From: Heterobasidion occidentale
Lineage: Eukaryota > Basidiomycota > Agaricomycetes > Russulales > Bondarzewiaceae
NCBI GenBank assembly: GCA_039111635.1
Contig: JBCAQO010000003.1
Location: 1,240,001-1,304,000 of the forward strand
Length of the DNA stretch: 64,000 nucleotides
Direction of reading: 5' to 3'
Positions 11,987 through 23,651 of this stretch are shown piece after piece. The position numbers and the translations under genes were made by a program. Numbering within the stretch: position 1 is the stretch's first letter; each line of letters starts with the position of its first letter. The notes beneath the pieces were generated by a model. The model ran no database searches and was not told the origin of the DNA. It saw only the letters and a program-made list of their open reading frames with translations.

Positions 11987-14018
11987 CTAAGCGGGGACGC
12001 CATTGTCACTGTTGACGGCTCCGCCATTCATGCTATATCCATTCACGCTCTCGACGGCCTTTCCGTCAGCGGATATCTCGACACTAATCGACTTGCCATC
12101 TACTTTCCCGTTCTGAGCATTGTTGCTGCCGCCTAGTTGGAAGTTCATCAAAGAAGGATCGTCGTCTTCGTCATCGTCCTCATCCCAGTCGCTCGCGTCA
12201 CTATCCTCCTCTAGTTTAGAGAACTGAACTCGCGGGCCGCGACCCACAGCGGTATGGTTTGGCCAGCGCTGCTCGCGCTGCACGTCGAGCTGGTCGCCAG
12301 AGGCCATCGCTTCTAGCGCGAGGTGGGTGTACTGATCGCGAGGTAAACCGGAACCAAGTCAGTGATCCACGCAAGGAGTGGAGAAGCGGGCAATGCATAC
12401 GCGAGCGTCGTTTCCGGCGTTGTGCAGATACTCGGTCTTGACTTGGAGGTGCCTACACATCTGTTCCAATGATCGCTTCTGCGCGCCGCCGTTGCCTTCG
12501 AGAGCCGCAAAGAGCTCCGCGGTGTCCACCGTGAATATCTCTGGCGTCCCGCTCTTCGCCGAGGCAGCGCACGAGTCGGGGAGAATGGGCGATGGGCTGT
12601 TGATGGGTGCCGAGAGTTGCTCCAGATATCTGTACAAGAAGGAATCACTTCCGAGCGCGCAGGAACCAAGCAGAGGATCGCCTACTTGAGATCTTGACTG
12701 GCGTCGTGGAAAACGAGAAAGAGCGGTCCAGGCGACGCGATAGAAGCGATTAAGCTGTGGATACGACGCTTGAATTCCTTCTTCTTCACAATCTCACTTT
12801 TCCCGAAATTATAGTGCTGAGCAGGATACGTGAGTGAGGTCGCCGCCACAATCGAATGGCGACACAGACTCACGTCAGGGTTCGATGGCACATAAATGTT
12901 CCTGAGGTCTCTGTGCTCCTCCACTCTGAGGTGTACGTACTCCTCTTGCGGCTCGCCGTCCACCCAGCGCACGAAACTCCAACCCACCTCGGTCAAGGCC
13001 GTGTGTTCCTTGTCCCAGGCCTCGAAGTCGATCGCACACCACACGCCCGTCTTTTCAGCCCACAATGAGCGTACACGCTCGAACTTCAGGCGACGGGCCT
13101 TCAGAGAGTTATCGGCGCCCTTGAGCTGCTTGTTAAACTTCTGAATGCGCTATATATGGAGTATTTGGGGTCAGCATATTGCGCGACTGATGGAAACTCT
13201 GAATGGGCGATCTCACCTTGATCTCATTTCGCAGATAAAAGGGATCTTTGTATAAAGATGGGCTGTGGGACTGAAGTTGCGCGGATGAGAGCATACAAGC
13301 CGAGTACGGGAGAGGGATGGGCTCCTTGGTCAATCCCGTGGCGTGAAGCCAATACCGCACGTATTCGACCTGCGCAGAAGTGAAGAGCAAGCGGTTCTCG
13401 CCGTTAGGCAGTATACCTGTGTGAGAAATTGCATGCGGAGAACACAATGTTATATATCAATTCAACGATATCTTCGATGAGGGGCTCACCCATGGTCAGA
13501 TCGATGCCATCCTTGCCCTCCTTCCGCAAAGGATGGTCGGGGTGGACTAACGCTTCGTGAGCTAGGGTAGCTTTCAGTGGGCCTGCGTCCTCTGGGTTGG
13601 GTAAGACCTTGTGCCTGCGGACTCTCAGTCCCTTTGTACTCGGACTGGCCGAAGCATGCAGATCGAGCGTACCATTCAAACCAGATATCCGTGTATCTGT
13701 AGAATCCGTGTACGATCTCTTCAGGCATGTTGTGCTGATCGGTTTTGAGGTCGAAGATGGGCGTAGAAAGAGGAAGAGGTGAGGTGGGTATGCGCGCAGC
13801 CTCCTTATACGCCGCCACTCACAATAGAATCCGGGAAGAACAAGGCCCAATTTAAGAACGACGCGTCCAACGCGTGCTTGGAGCGTGGGAAAGGTCTCCC
13901 ATGTGACTTGCAGACAGGTCGTGCCTTCGGCTTGGTGAGCGGCGAGCGCCTGCAAACCTGAGTCTCTACTCAAGTTCAGCACGACATGTCTCAATATTGA
14001 TACCTCATGTCTGGACAT
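11987..14018 (-). CDS. Gfd2/YDR514C-like DEDDh exonuclease-fold protein
   Basis: Minus strand, several exons. The core domain starts at GVWCAIDFEAWDKEHTALTEVGWSF (motif I, D-x-E) and continues to LFLVFHDASQDL (motif II). A linker follows, then EYLHNAGNDARYTHLALEAMA (motif III, H-N-A-G-N-D), rebuilt by removing an intron ending near 12340. This order matches the RNase H-fold domain of yeast Gfd2/YDR514C-related fungal proteins, and all four acidic residues plus the His are present, so catalysis is plausible. The upstream part contains HGFYRYTDIWFEWYARSACF and a segment ending NKQLKGADNSLKARRLKFERVRSLW. The C-terminus is acidic (DASDWDEDDDEDDDP) and Asn/Gly-rich, ending NGVPA. The first exon is uncertain: translation could begin at 14018 or at a Met near 13730. 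The substrate is unknown. Confidence 0.72.
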
Positions 14019-14469
14019 TCAGAAATCCTATCGATGCGTGGCCAAGCTTGAATGATAGGTGGTATGACCGTCACGAAGCTCTATGGCACGTACCGCGGCA
14101 GGCTTTGGTGAGACGCCTCATGCAATGTCTTCCCTTATTCTTTTAGATCCGATGAATGCATATGACTAGGCTTCGTGTTGCTTCATGGTTCCAAAGATAT
14201 ATGGATTATATAGATTCATTGTAGAAGAATACAGTCGAAGTGAATATGGGCGGTGGGAGTCGGAGGAGTCTTGGTCAACTCCTCACAAGACTCACACATC
14301 GTGGCATGTCCTTCCAAAATAGGCAATTATGTTGGAAACGCGCTCTGCTGGAGCAACACCCCCTGTTCCTCCCTCCTCGCGTTCCTCCCCGCTAATCTTC
14401 CTCTTTTCCTTCATTTTTAATCGCCTTTTCACGCGTTCTGTTCTGTCCTTACGCCCCACACGTTCGCCA
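14019..14469. promoter_or_regulatory. Divergent promoter, Gfd2-like / CENP-A
   Basis: About 450 bases between divergent genes. It includes AT-rich sequence at 14190-14240 (atatggattatatagattc) and TC-rich tracts at 14360-14430, typical of leaders just upstream of fungal start codons. No defined element was seen. Confidence 0.4.
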
Positions 14470-15255
<786 letters not shown>

Positions 15256-15933
15256 CGAACCCTCTTCGGATGATCATGAATTTGACGTGTAACATCGTAT
15301 CCTTATCGTTTCATCTCCTCTGCTCGATTTTGTTTTGTTATATCGCGACACCCTACCCTCCACTTACGCCGCCGACACCCACCTCCCACTTACCCGTTTT
15401 CAAGGCTTCGGTGCTGTATTCAAATGCAACGACCATCTGCATCTGCATAATGCCATTCTTTCGGCGGATCACTGGTATGTTTGGATGAACGCATCGAACC
15501 AAGAAGGGATCAGCGCACAACAACGGACAGACACTCTAATTGCCTCTTTGTAGATGCTGCATGAGGAGGTAGGGAGGTCAAGGAAAGTGCGTAGGTAAGA
15601 AGCGACGGGACGGATGAGCACGTAGAAACGTAGGGTGAAAAGATCTTAAAAAAGCTTGAGTGGGTACTTGTGGCACATGATATCTCGGTCCATGATGGTG
15701 GATGCGAAAGATATAAAGAAAATCCAAAGGATACTAGGGATTGGGGGTACTGTAGGGTCAAGATTGTTCGGGGATGCGAAGAGTCGTGTCGAGGATCGAG
15801 TGGGCTATAGAATCAGAGGACAGGGTGCGGTAGCTACTGACAGCCAGTCCGTTCGGGCAAATTAAAAGAGTGGCATTACAAGGAGATCACCTACGCTGAC
15901 AGAAGGGGGAAGATGTCCGAAGCACTGCGCGAA
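15256..15933. other. Convergent intergenic region
   Basis: 678 bases between CENP-A and the 792-residue minus-strand gene. Short ORFs only; presumably 3' UTRs plus spacer. No repeat or RNA gene was recognised. Confidence 0.45.
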
Positions 15934-18312
15934 TCAGTTGATAGCCGTCGAGCGGCGGTATGAAGATGGTCTGTTCTGCGAGAAATATGAAGGGGCGGTG
16001 GGTCCCAACAACAGCGACTGCTGCCGCGGGGGCCTCCCCAACGACGAGCCGCTCCCTTCCGACGGCGGACCCCCGTGGGAACCTGAAGAATCTCTCCTAC
16101 GGTAGTCGTCGCTGCTGGAATGACGATGGTGCCCGTGCTGCGGTGCGGAGAGATGAGGACTGGCTTGATGAATGCGATCCGAGCTGTGGCTGTCAGGTAG
16201 GCTTCCGCGGGCGGGAGAGGGCGAGTTGGAGGAGCGCGAGCGCTGGCCGTGCTGCTGACGCATGAAGGGGGCCGCGGGAGGGAGTAACGGCATGTCCATG
16301 ACGTACTGTGGCATGACAGGGATCATCGGCATGGAGGGATACGTGGGCAGTGGCGGTACAGGCGGGATACCCCAGACGTAGGGATACATGGGCATGCGGT
16401 CCGAGCGTTGCGACGACTCTGACACCATGGATGCTCGTCGGCTACTCCGACCTTCGCGCAGCCGAACATCCTCTGACGAAGACTGGTTCGAATACATGGA
16501 AGGCGCGCGGGGAGAAGGGCTCGCAGTGTGCGAGCGGCTGGCGCTGTCCGACCTCGGAATGGAGGAGGATCCGGTGTGCGACCTGGCCGGGTTCAGGTAG
16601 ACGGCGTGCTGATCAGACTGTCGGCGGGAATCGTAGGTCGGTCGGGCATAGGTTGCTCGGCCCCGGCGCTCCATCTCTCGCGAAGAGGAGGATGGGATAC
16701 TGTGCTGGCTCTCCCGTCGGCTGCGTGCAGCGGCCAGTTCATCCGCATACAACTTCTTCTTCCTCTCCTCCTCGGCGGCGCGCCTCTCTCGTTCGATCGC
16801 ATTCTTCTCCTGCTCCCATTGTTGTCGCTCCTTTTCCCACTGTCTGCGCTCGGCTTCGTGCTTGAGCCTCTCCTCCTCGAGAGCGCGTCTGTCTCGCTCG
16901 ACCTTGAGGAAGCGAGCCTTCTCTTCGCGCTTCTTCTTGACACGAAGAACGTAACCGATGGGGAGCTGATCGTCTTTGTTGTCCTCGGCGAAATGCACGC
17001 CCCGTTTCGGGGCAGGCACGGCTGCGGAAGCAAGGGCCTGTGATATGGAAGGAGATAGCGAGGGAACATTCGATGGGGACGGCGGTGGCGGATCGATCGG
17101 GTCGCTCTCGTTGCGCAATGGAGACGGAAGCGCTTTGTATTTGAGGGGAGGGGCGCGCTGGGTGACAGGCGGGGAAGCTTCACCCAAAAAGTCAACATGC
17201 AGGCCAAACGCGGACGGCGTATAAAGGGGACTCACCCGACAGCTGTGATGAGCTGCTGGACGCTGACGATGGCGGCTCCCACGCCGCCACATCATCCGAA
17301 GCTCTCTCGAGTTCATCACCCGTCGGGCCTGCCAGCAGTTCCAGCCCTTCCGATACCTCCAGGCCCAAACGCCGAATCCCGACCCTTTGACGCGGGTCCA
17401 CCCAATCGCACCATTTTCCTCCCCGACGGTCCAGACCACCGTGCGCTCTTCGAAGTAAGGCCTCTGGATCCAACGCTTCAGCCCACGACTGTGGAGTGTG
17501 ACATGCTTGACGTCTGGGAAAGCCCCTTCGTCGGGCAAGGGCAACGTCCGCCTGACCGCTGCCGAAGCAGGCCGTGAGCCAAATGCCGCCAGAGAACGCC
17601 GTTCGGAGGGCGAAAGCTCGTCACGAAGGATCTTCCGAAGCAATCGCTGCTTGTGCATCGTGGACTCGACGCTGTCTCGAAACGACACCGATCGTGAGGA
17701 GTTGGCCGATCGTGGGAAGAGCGCTGTCCCAGGCCGGTAGAACAGTGGATACGGTGAGAACGCGGCGGCCAGGTGGTTCGCGGTCAGCGACTGGGCGTAT
17801 TCGACCGGAGGGAGCGTGCGCGCTATGGGCTTGGAGGACGGGAGGCGCTCTTCGTCTGACTCTGACGACTCGGAAGTGTCGTCTTCAGACTCGTCGTCGT
17901 GTGTCGCAGCTTGTGGCTTGGGCGGGAGCCGGGCAGTGGAGTCGTCGGGCATGTTCGACCGCCCGAGAGGCTGAGAAGGGCTCGATCGCAGCGTGGCAGT
18001 CGGTTTCTTGCTGGCTGTCCAAGGCGTCCAGGGTTTTTGATGGACGGTAGGGTTCATTGGGCTGGCATGGTCGTCGTCGGGAGTGCGCAGGGAGGCGGAC
18101 CCGCTCGAGGAGGAGGAGGAGGACTGAGCCTGATCGAGCTTGGGGATGGAAGGCTGGGTGGCGACAGAGATGTGAGAGCGAGAGCGGAAGAGGCGAGAAG
18201 ACTTTGCGGTGTGCGAAGGGGGCGGCTGGGTCTTCGCGGGCTTGTCCTTGTCAGAACGCCTGCTGTTGAAGATGGATGCGATGCGACGCATGGCGGTGGT
18301 TGAAGAGAGCAA
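15934..18312 (-). CDS. Conserved-looking hypothetical protein, coiled coil and low-complexity tails
   Basis: A 792-residue frame without stops; not recognised. The N-terminus has a basic start (MRRIASIFNSRRSDKDK at an internal Met near 18291, a plausible alternative start) and long Ser/Pro-rich, probably disordered stretches with an acidic patch (DDESEDDTSESSESDEE). A compact, Trp-rich segment near residues 270-350 (HVTLHSRGLKRWIQRPYF, VVWTVGEENGAIGWTRV, GSGFGVWAWRYRKGWNCW) looks like the only folded domain. It is followed by a charged coiled coil (about residues 455-530, ERDRRALEEERLKHEAERR) and a Pro/Met/His-rich tail. A GT-AG intron may lie near 17170-17240 (the minus strand reads CGGGTGAGTCC), where the translated sequence looks less natural. 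Function cannot be inferred. Confidence 0.7.
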   Translation of the reverse strand: MLSSTTAMRRIASIFNSRRSDKDKPAKTQPPPSHTAKSSRLFRSRSHISVATQPSIPKLDQAQSSSSSSSGSASLRTPDDDHASPMNPTVHQKPWTPWTASKKPTATLRSSPSQPLGRSNMPDDSTARLPPKPQAATHDDESEDDTSESSESDEERLPSSKPIARTLPPVEYAQSLTANHLAAAFSPYPLFYRPGTALFPRSANSSRSVSFRDSVESTMHKQRLLRKILRDELSPSERRSLAAFGSRPASAAVRRTLPLPDEGAFPDVKHVTLHSRGLKRWIQRPYFEERTVVWTVGEENGAIGWTRVKGSGFGVWAWRYRKGWNCWQARRVMNSRELRMMWRRGSRHRQRPAAHHSCRVSPLYTPSAFGLHVDFLGEASPPVTQRAPPLKYKALPSPLRNESDPIDPPPPSPSNVPSLSPSISQALASAAVPAPKRGVHFAEDNKDDQLPIGYVLRVKKKREEKARFLKVERDRRALEEERLKHEAERRQWEKERQQWEQEKNAIERERRAAEEERKKKLYADELAAARSRRESQHSIPSSSSREMERRGRATYARPTYDSRRQSDQHAVYLNPARSHTGSSSIPRSDSASRSHTASPSPRAPSMYSNQSSSEDVRLREGRSSRRASMVSESSQRSDRMPMYPYVWGIPPVPPLPTYPSMPMIPVMPQYVMDMPLLPPAAPFMRQQHGQRSRSSNSPSPARGSLPDSHSSDRIHQASPHLSAPQHGHHRHSSSDDYRRRDSSGSHGGPPSEGSGSSLGRPPRQQSLLLGPTAPSYFSQNRPSSYRRSTAIN

Positions 18313-18470
18313 CGAGAAGAAGGAGGGGACGAGGGCTGAGCGAAATCAGTCGTGCATGGTCTAAATGGAGCAGCGGCGCATTGGGCTGAACTGAAATCCG
18401 CCTGAGGGTGATGGGACGGGGCAGCGCAAAGTTCAAACAAACGAGCGACGACATCCATCCGTGATCCCCG

Positions 18471-20934
18471 TCAGCCCCCCTTAGTCATCCCCGTCGCGTC
18501 CACGCGTCTGTATTCGTCCCGTCTCATCCCGGCCCACCACCGCACCACCCGCCTCTCGTACTTCTCCGTCACCCCGTATATGTACTCCCCGCTCACCCCC
18601 GTCCACCTCGCAGCACGCTCCACCACCGCCTCGTACTCCTCCGGCACCGATCCCAGCACGTCCCCAGAGCTATAAATAGCATACCCTCCCCGGGCTCACC
18701 CACGCCCTCGCCGCCTTCTGCTGGCACAGCCGCCTGCAACGCGCGCTCTGATCTCGTGCCCCTGTTATCCCCATTCGCCCTCTCCGGCTTCCTCCCTCGC
18801 ATTGGGCTCTCCAGCGCGAAGTAGCTCTCGATAACCGTGCCTTCCGAACCTAATCATGTCCGCGACGCTATCAGCCATCTCACTTCATTGCACGGAACGA
18901 CGGCGACAGCCCCGTCCGTACCTTGCGCCTGCTTCCGTGGCCCGATCAGCGCCTTTTCGCAGAAATCCAGATACCCGTCCAGCATCGATTCGCTGAGATC
19001 CGCGGTGTGCCTACAGTCGACGTCCAGGAAGCAAGACTTCAGAAAGGACGCAATGCGGCGATCGGGGTCCCTTCTCGAGCGAGCGCTTACATATTCGTGC
19101 GCGCCCCGAAAACGCTGGCCTCGCTCTTCGCGTCTTCGTCGTCCAGTCGCTTGATCAACGCCAGATACTCGTCCATTCGAGGCAGCGCGCACGCAGGATC
19201 CCCTGGATCTCTCGCGACCCTGCGGAACGAACGTTCAGCTGCGAGCGTACTAACTTGTTATCTTTCACCCACCTCGCTTTCCCGTCCAGTCCGTACACCA
19301 TCTTCAGCACGATGATCACAGAAGCCGCAAACGCGACTTCGGGCGGGACGTTGTCGTATTTGTGGCTCTCTGGGTCGTGTCGCTGCATCCGGAGAAGGCT
19401 CGGCGCGAGCGAATGATGTAACGTGAGCGGCAGGTTCGCCACATGGGCGATCGCCTTGGTGAGGCCGTACAGCACGGCTGGAGGACACGAGGCCGCGACG
19501 CAGTCAGTGCTGGGCATCTCCCGCGCGAAGGCCTTCGTTCGTGCACGTACGGGTGCCGCCCAGCGCGCGCACGACGCGCCAGAGCAGGGCGCGGCGTTCA
19601 GCTCGGGCGTCTGGATTCTGTACGAAGCGCACATCCGCTTCGCCAGGCGAGCTGAGAGGGCCTGTAAGAGCAACGGCGTGGGGGCGTGCTGCGGTCCCGG
19701 TCAGTCTCCTCTTCGCGCGAGCAGACCGTGGATGCGCGGGGGAAGGCTGCTTACCGGGGGAGAAAGCCGTTGCATCGTGTGTTTCGTGAGATGGCGCGTC
19801 ATCTCAGGAGGAAGATGGCCGAGGTGTCCAGGTAGGGCAAATCGTGCATTTCGATCAGCCTGGACATTGTCGTTCGACGTGCACCGGATTGTAATGTATC
19901 TACTTTTGAAACATACCTTACGAGATCCATGTACATGATCGGGAGCCGCAATGTCCAACACGCGATCACCAGCACGGCTATAGTGCTCGCGTGCCCGTCA
20001 GCGTTGTTGCTGGCTCCTTGAAACTTGCCCCTCCGCGGTCGGCTGTCTGGCTCTGGGCGCGATTTCGTGCCGTCCGCATTCTCGTCGTCAGAAGAGCCGC
20101 TTGACTCGGACATTGCACGGAGGAGTTCGGCTAGTTCGCCATCGAGCGGCTCTTGTAAGTTTTCCTCCTCGTCCTCCGGTGAAGACGAGGAACTATCGGA
20201 GTCGCTGTCCGAAGGCGAGTCGCCCTCACTCTTGTTTTTTCCGCCAGTCTCTTCGGATGGCTTTTGGTCAGTCATTGGTTGACTGTGAGGACGCTTCCCT
20301 TCGATGTCTTGCTCGTGAAGCCACGGCTCGGGCAGGGGCGGTGCGGGAAGGAAGCTGAGATGCAGTGTCCAAACGTCTCTGCATACGACCTAAGGTCACG
20401 CCGACCACGACGTTGTTAATCTCGAGAACCGAGCTATAGATCCCAAAGCGCACCTCGAACTCGGCGGGAGATCCCATAGCCGCATGAGCACGGCGACCTG
20501 CTTGCGCAAGAGCAGCTGCAGGCATTGAAAGTAATGGTACTGCGCGCGCGCGCCGTGGTACACTGATCCTACCGTGAGCCTCATCCGAACTCGCAACCGC
20601 CCCCGCTTCGAGAACGAGAGACAGGGGCACAGACGCGGGAGAACACGAACGTTTGGGGTCCGCCTTGCTCGTCTGCTCGCGCTTCTTGCGCCCGGACTTG
20701 AGCGTCCGCTTGTGCATCGTGTGGGGGCCGAGCTCCCTGCCCTCTGTGACCTCGCTCCTGTAGTTCTGCACAAGCAAACGGAGACCGTCGGTTCAGATTC
20801 AGAGTCTCGGGCACCGCGCGTGTCTGCAACAGTACCTGGAGGACATGCCCCTCGCTGCAGATCACCAAGCCGTTCGTGGGCTCTTTGTGCCATTGCCTGG
20901 ACCCGCAGACGGGGCATCGTCGACGGGGCGCCAT
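18471..20934 (-). CDS. RRN7: RNA polymerase I core factor subunit RRN7 / TAF1B
   Basis: Minus strand, many exons. It opens with a zinc ribbon, MAPRRRCPVCGSRQWHKEPTNGLVICSEGHVLQ (C-x2-C ... C-x3-H), followed after an intron by NYRSEVTEGRELGPHTMHKRTLKSGRKK, the B-reader-like segment of Rrn7/TAF1B. Cyclin-fold-like helices follow: YHYFQCLQLLLRKQVAVLMRLWDLPPEFEVRFGIY, an acidic Ser/Asp/Glu insert at 20090-20240, then HASTIAVLVIACWTLRLPIMYMDLVR, MHDLPYLDTSAIFLL, GLTKAIAHVANLPLTLHHSLAP and VAFAASVIIVLKMVYGLDGK. The C-terminus ends at 18471. As a TFIIB-like member of Core Factor it recruits Pol I to the rDNA promoter. Exon joins in the middle (19150-19800) were only partly resolved. Confidence 0.82.
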
Positions 20935-21146
20935 GTCTGTATAGTAGTAGCTGTGGCAATGCGGGTCAGCGCGGGGAGGATCGAAAAGGCAATGCTTCCA
21001 CCGGCTCGGACCTGCGTCGCGTGGGGCGTTTCAAATCCCGACCACGCGTTCCGTTGGCACTGCAGGCAAGGCACCGTCATCGACCAGCGAACCTCTGTCT
21101 TTTCTCTCCCTCCTGGCCCGCGTGTCTGCACGACACCTGTGTCCCC
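20935..21146. promoter_or_regulatory. Short divergent promoter, RRN7 / ERJ5
   Basis: 212 bases between divergent start codons. GC-rich, no TATA box seen. Confidence 0.45.
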
Positions 21147-22697
21147 ATGAAGCTCTTCCTCGCCCTGGCCTTGCTGGCCGTGCTGGCAACGACCGTTCAC
21201 GCGTAAGCCGGCTCGTTCGTCACATCTCGCCATCGCGGCCAAGCAGGTGCTGTCGAGCTGACCGTTTCTCGGTTTTATTTATTCCACCAGATGGACAAAA
21301 GTGAGCTCCTTAGCAGGGTGGAGAGGATCGTGACCCTGACCACCGTGTGTCGCGCAAAGGAGGACCACGAAATCTTCGACCTCGTGTCTAGCCTCGAAGC
21401 CGCCGAAGGTGCGCCCCGCGCTGGCACCCCACTGTCCCCGCTCCACCCGTTTATTGTCTAATTTGTGTTCTTTTTTGGTTGGTTGATGTAGGCAAGGGCA
21501 CGACGTTCTACTCGTGGCTCGACGTCTCGCCCACCGCGACGACCGCCGAAATCGCGCGTGCGTACCGCAAAAAGAGCATCCAGCTGCAGTCCGTACCTCC
21601 CTCGTCGCATATATCTCTAGCAATCAAGCACTGAGCCGCTGGTTTTCTGTGCAGCCCCGATAAAAACCCAGGCGTCAAGGGCATTCACGACCGCTTCGCC
21701 CGGCTCGGCGTCGTCTCGACCATCTTGAGGAATGAGGAGGGACGCAAACGGTCCGTCCTTTAGCCTTGCATTTATACGTGGGCGGGGATGTTCACCCATC
21801 GATCGACTCACGCCACGCAGATATGACTTCTTCTATAAAAACGGCGTCCCACGTTGGCGCGGCACTGGGTATTACTATTCGCGCTTCGCCCAGGTCTTGG
21901 AGTACGCTCTTTACCTTGACAATTTTTCAGAAACGCGGCTGCTGACTGACGTCGGCAGACGGTGTTCGTCTTCCTCGTCACGGTGACCTCGGCGTTTCAC
22001 TATATCGTTCAGCGCCTCAACTATGCGCGCGACGTCGCCCGCGTTGAGTTTATCATTCGCGAGGCAAAGGCGGCTGCATGGGGCCAGAAGATGTCTCCGA
22101 TCGAAGGACGTAGAAAGGTTCGTTCACAGCGCTTATATTCGATTCGATGCAGACTCGGTTCGCTGAATGTTGCGTTCTGCTGCGCTGGACGCATCAGGTA
22201 AAAGTCAATCTGGGCGGCGGAGCCCGCTACGATGACGAGGGCAGTGTCATTCCGGGCAGAATGATCGACATGGTCGTCGAAGGCAACGGCGATGTATTCA
22301 TGGTGTGTCCGCTATCTACTCATGAAACGCACCTTGCCTCTCATCTGTTCATCTGTCGCAGTATGAGTCCGATGGCAGTCTACTCCCGGTCGGCTCCCAC
22401 ATGGCCACGCCAGCGTCCATCCGATCGACGTGGTTCATCGCGCTGGTGACCTCGCAGTTCGCCAAGGCCTACGGTCGCGTCACCGGCCAGAATACCGCGC
22501 ATGCGCAAGACGAGGACGCAGAGACGGAGGACGGCGTGTCGGCGACGGGGACAGACTCGGATTTGCCTGAGCTGGAGTACCCGGAGCAAGCGAACGGCAA
22601 CGGAAAGGGAAGTAGCAGTGCAGCCGCTGCGGCGAGCGGCAAGGGGGCGGCGGTGAAGGCAGGGGGAAAGAGACGCAAGGCGGTGAAGCGGCGGTGA
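21147..22697 (+). CDS. ERJ5: ER membrane DnaJ co-chaperone (ERJ5-like)
   Basis: The protein begins with a cleavable signal peptide (MKLFLALALLAVLATTVHA). After a short helical region (DHEIFDLVSSLEAAEG) comes a J domain: FYSWLDVSPTATTAEIARAYRKKS, then HPDKNPG, the Hsp70-activating motif. The His codon is completed across an intron (CA at the exon end, C after the acceptor near 21654). Then RFARLGVVSTILRNEEGRKRYDFFYKNGVP. A transmembrane segment follows (FVFLVTVTSAFHYIVQ), then a cytosolic domain (YARDVARVEFIIREAKAAAWG) and a basic, low-complexity tail (GGKRRKAVKRR). The order signal peptide, lumenal J domain, membrane anchor fits Erj5-type ER co-chaperones that act with BiP/Kar2. TGA at 22695-22697. 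Confidence 0.87.
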
Positions 22698-23651
22698 AAT
22701 GGAATGAGCTGTTTTAGACCAAATATATATAGAGGGGCCCGGTTTTAATCTGCATTCTGACAGGGAGCCCGACGGAAGTTGAGGTGAGCGGGCGGGTAGA
22801 TATCGGAAATTGGCTACTTGAAACGTATCATTTCCGCAGTGTGCTATGGAAAGTGATGTAGAAGCAGATCGGCCGGGTCTTGGATGTCGCTAATAGTCAC
22901 TCAGCTGCTGTGATGGGCCGCGGAACACAGTCAGAGAATGTAATGCGGTGAATTCACAAGAGACATGGCATCTGTCTTTAAATGCGGCGCTGATGGCTCG
23001 CGATGTGCCGAAAGCAGATGCTCTCAGCGTGCTGGGCAGATGATGCACGTTTACGCGTTCGGGGGACAGGATTGGGCGGGCGCAGCTGATTTGACGTGAA
23101 GGCTCGATCAGATGACCGGGGACCCAGGCCGCGACGGGGGCCAGTTTGGGCGGAAAAGACGAGAGCGGCGAAAATGAGAGAAATGCGAGGCCGATTGCGG
23201 AGCGCGGTGGAAGGACTGGGCTGTTCAGGCTCGGGACGTGGACGGAGCTGGGTCGTCGGCCGAGACTCGATGGGTTTCGGAGGGGGTGCGAAGGGGACGT
23301 CAATGGGCGGATTGCATGACGCGTGTGAGTGCGCGCGCGGGAGTATGCGGTCGCAGACATCGGCAGGTAGATAGATCGGCGGCCAAGGCGGCGAGCAGGC
23401 TTGCACGGAGAACACAGAGGACGGCGAGGAGGGAGGGACGGGCAAGGGCCATGCAAGGGGCGGATAGCAGCGGAGCGGAGCGATCTGGCGAGACGGGGTG
23501 GGGTATAAATTGGAGAATTGGAGAGATAACGGCTTATCGGGCCAATGATAGGGGGTGCCTTGGCAAATAGCCGTACACATCGACTCGAAAATCGATTATT
23601 ATAAGCTTAGCGACGGGCTCTGACCCGATCTCATCCTCTCCCTCCTCTCCA
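22698..23651. promoter_or_regulatory. Glutamine synthetase upstream region with TATA box
   Basis: 954 bases. A TATA element (TATAAA at 23504-23509) sits about 140 bases before the glutamine synthetase ATG, suggesting a strong regulated promoter. The rest contains only GC-rich shadow ORFs. No RNA gene was recognised. Confidence 0.55.

Noticed and set aside
15400..15500. Possible rRNA or 5.8S-like fragment
   Set aside because: On comparison with the conserved 5.8S core only a few short words match; no real alignment.
23096..23570. Short ORFs upstream of glutamine synthetase as genes
   Set aside because: They overlap on both strands, lack splice or domain support and sit in a promoter with a TATA box.
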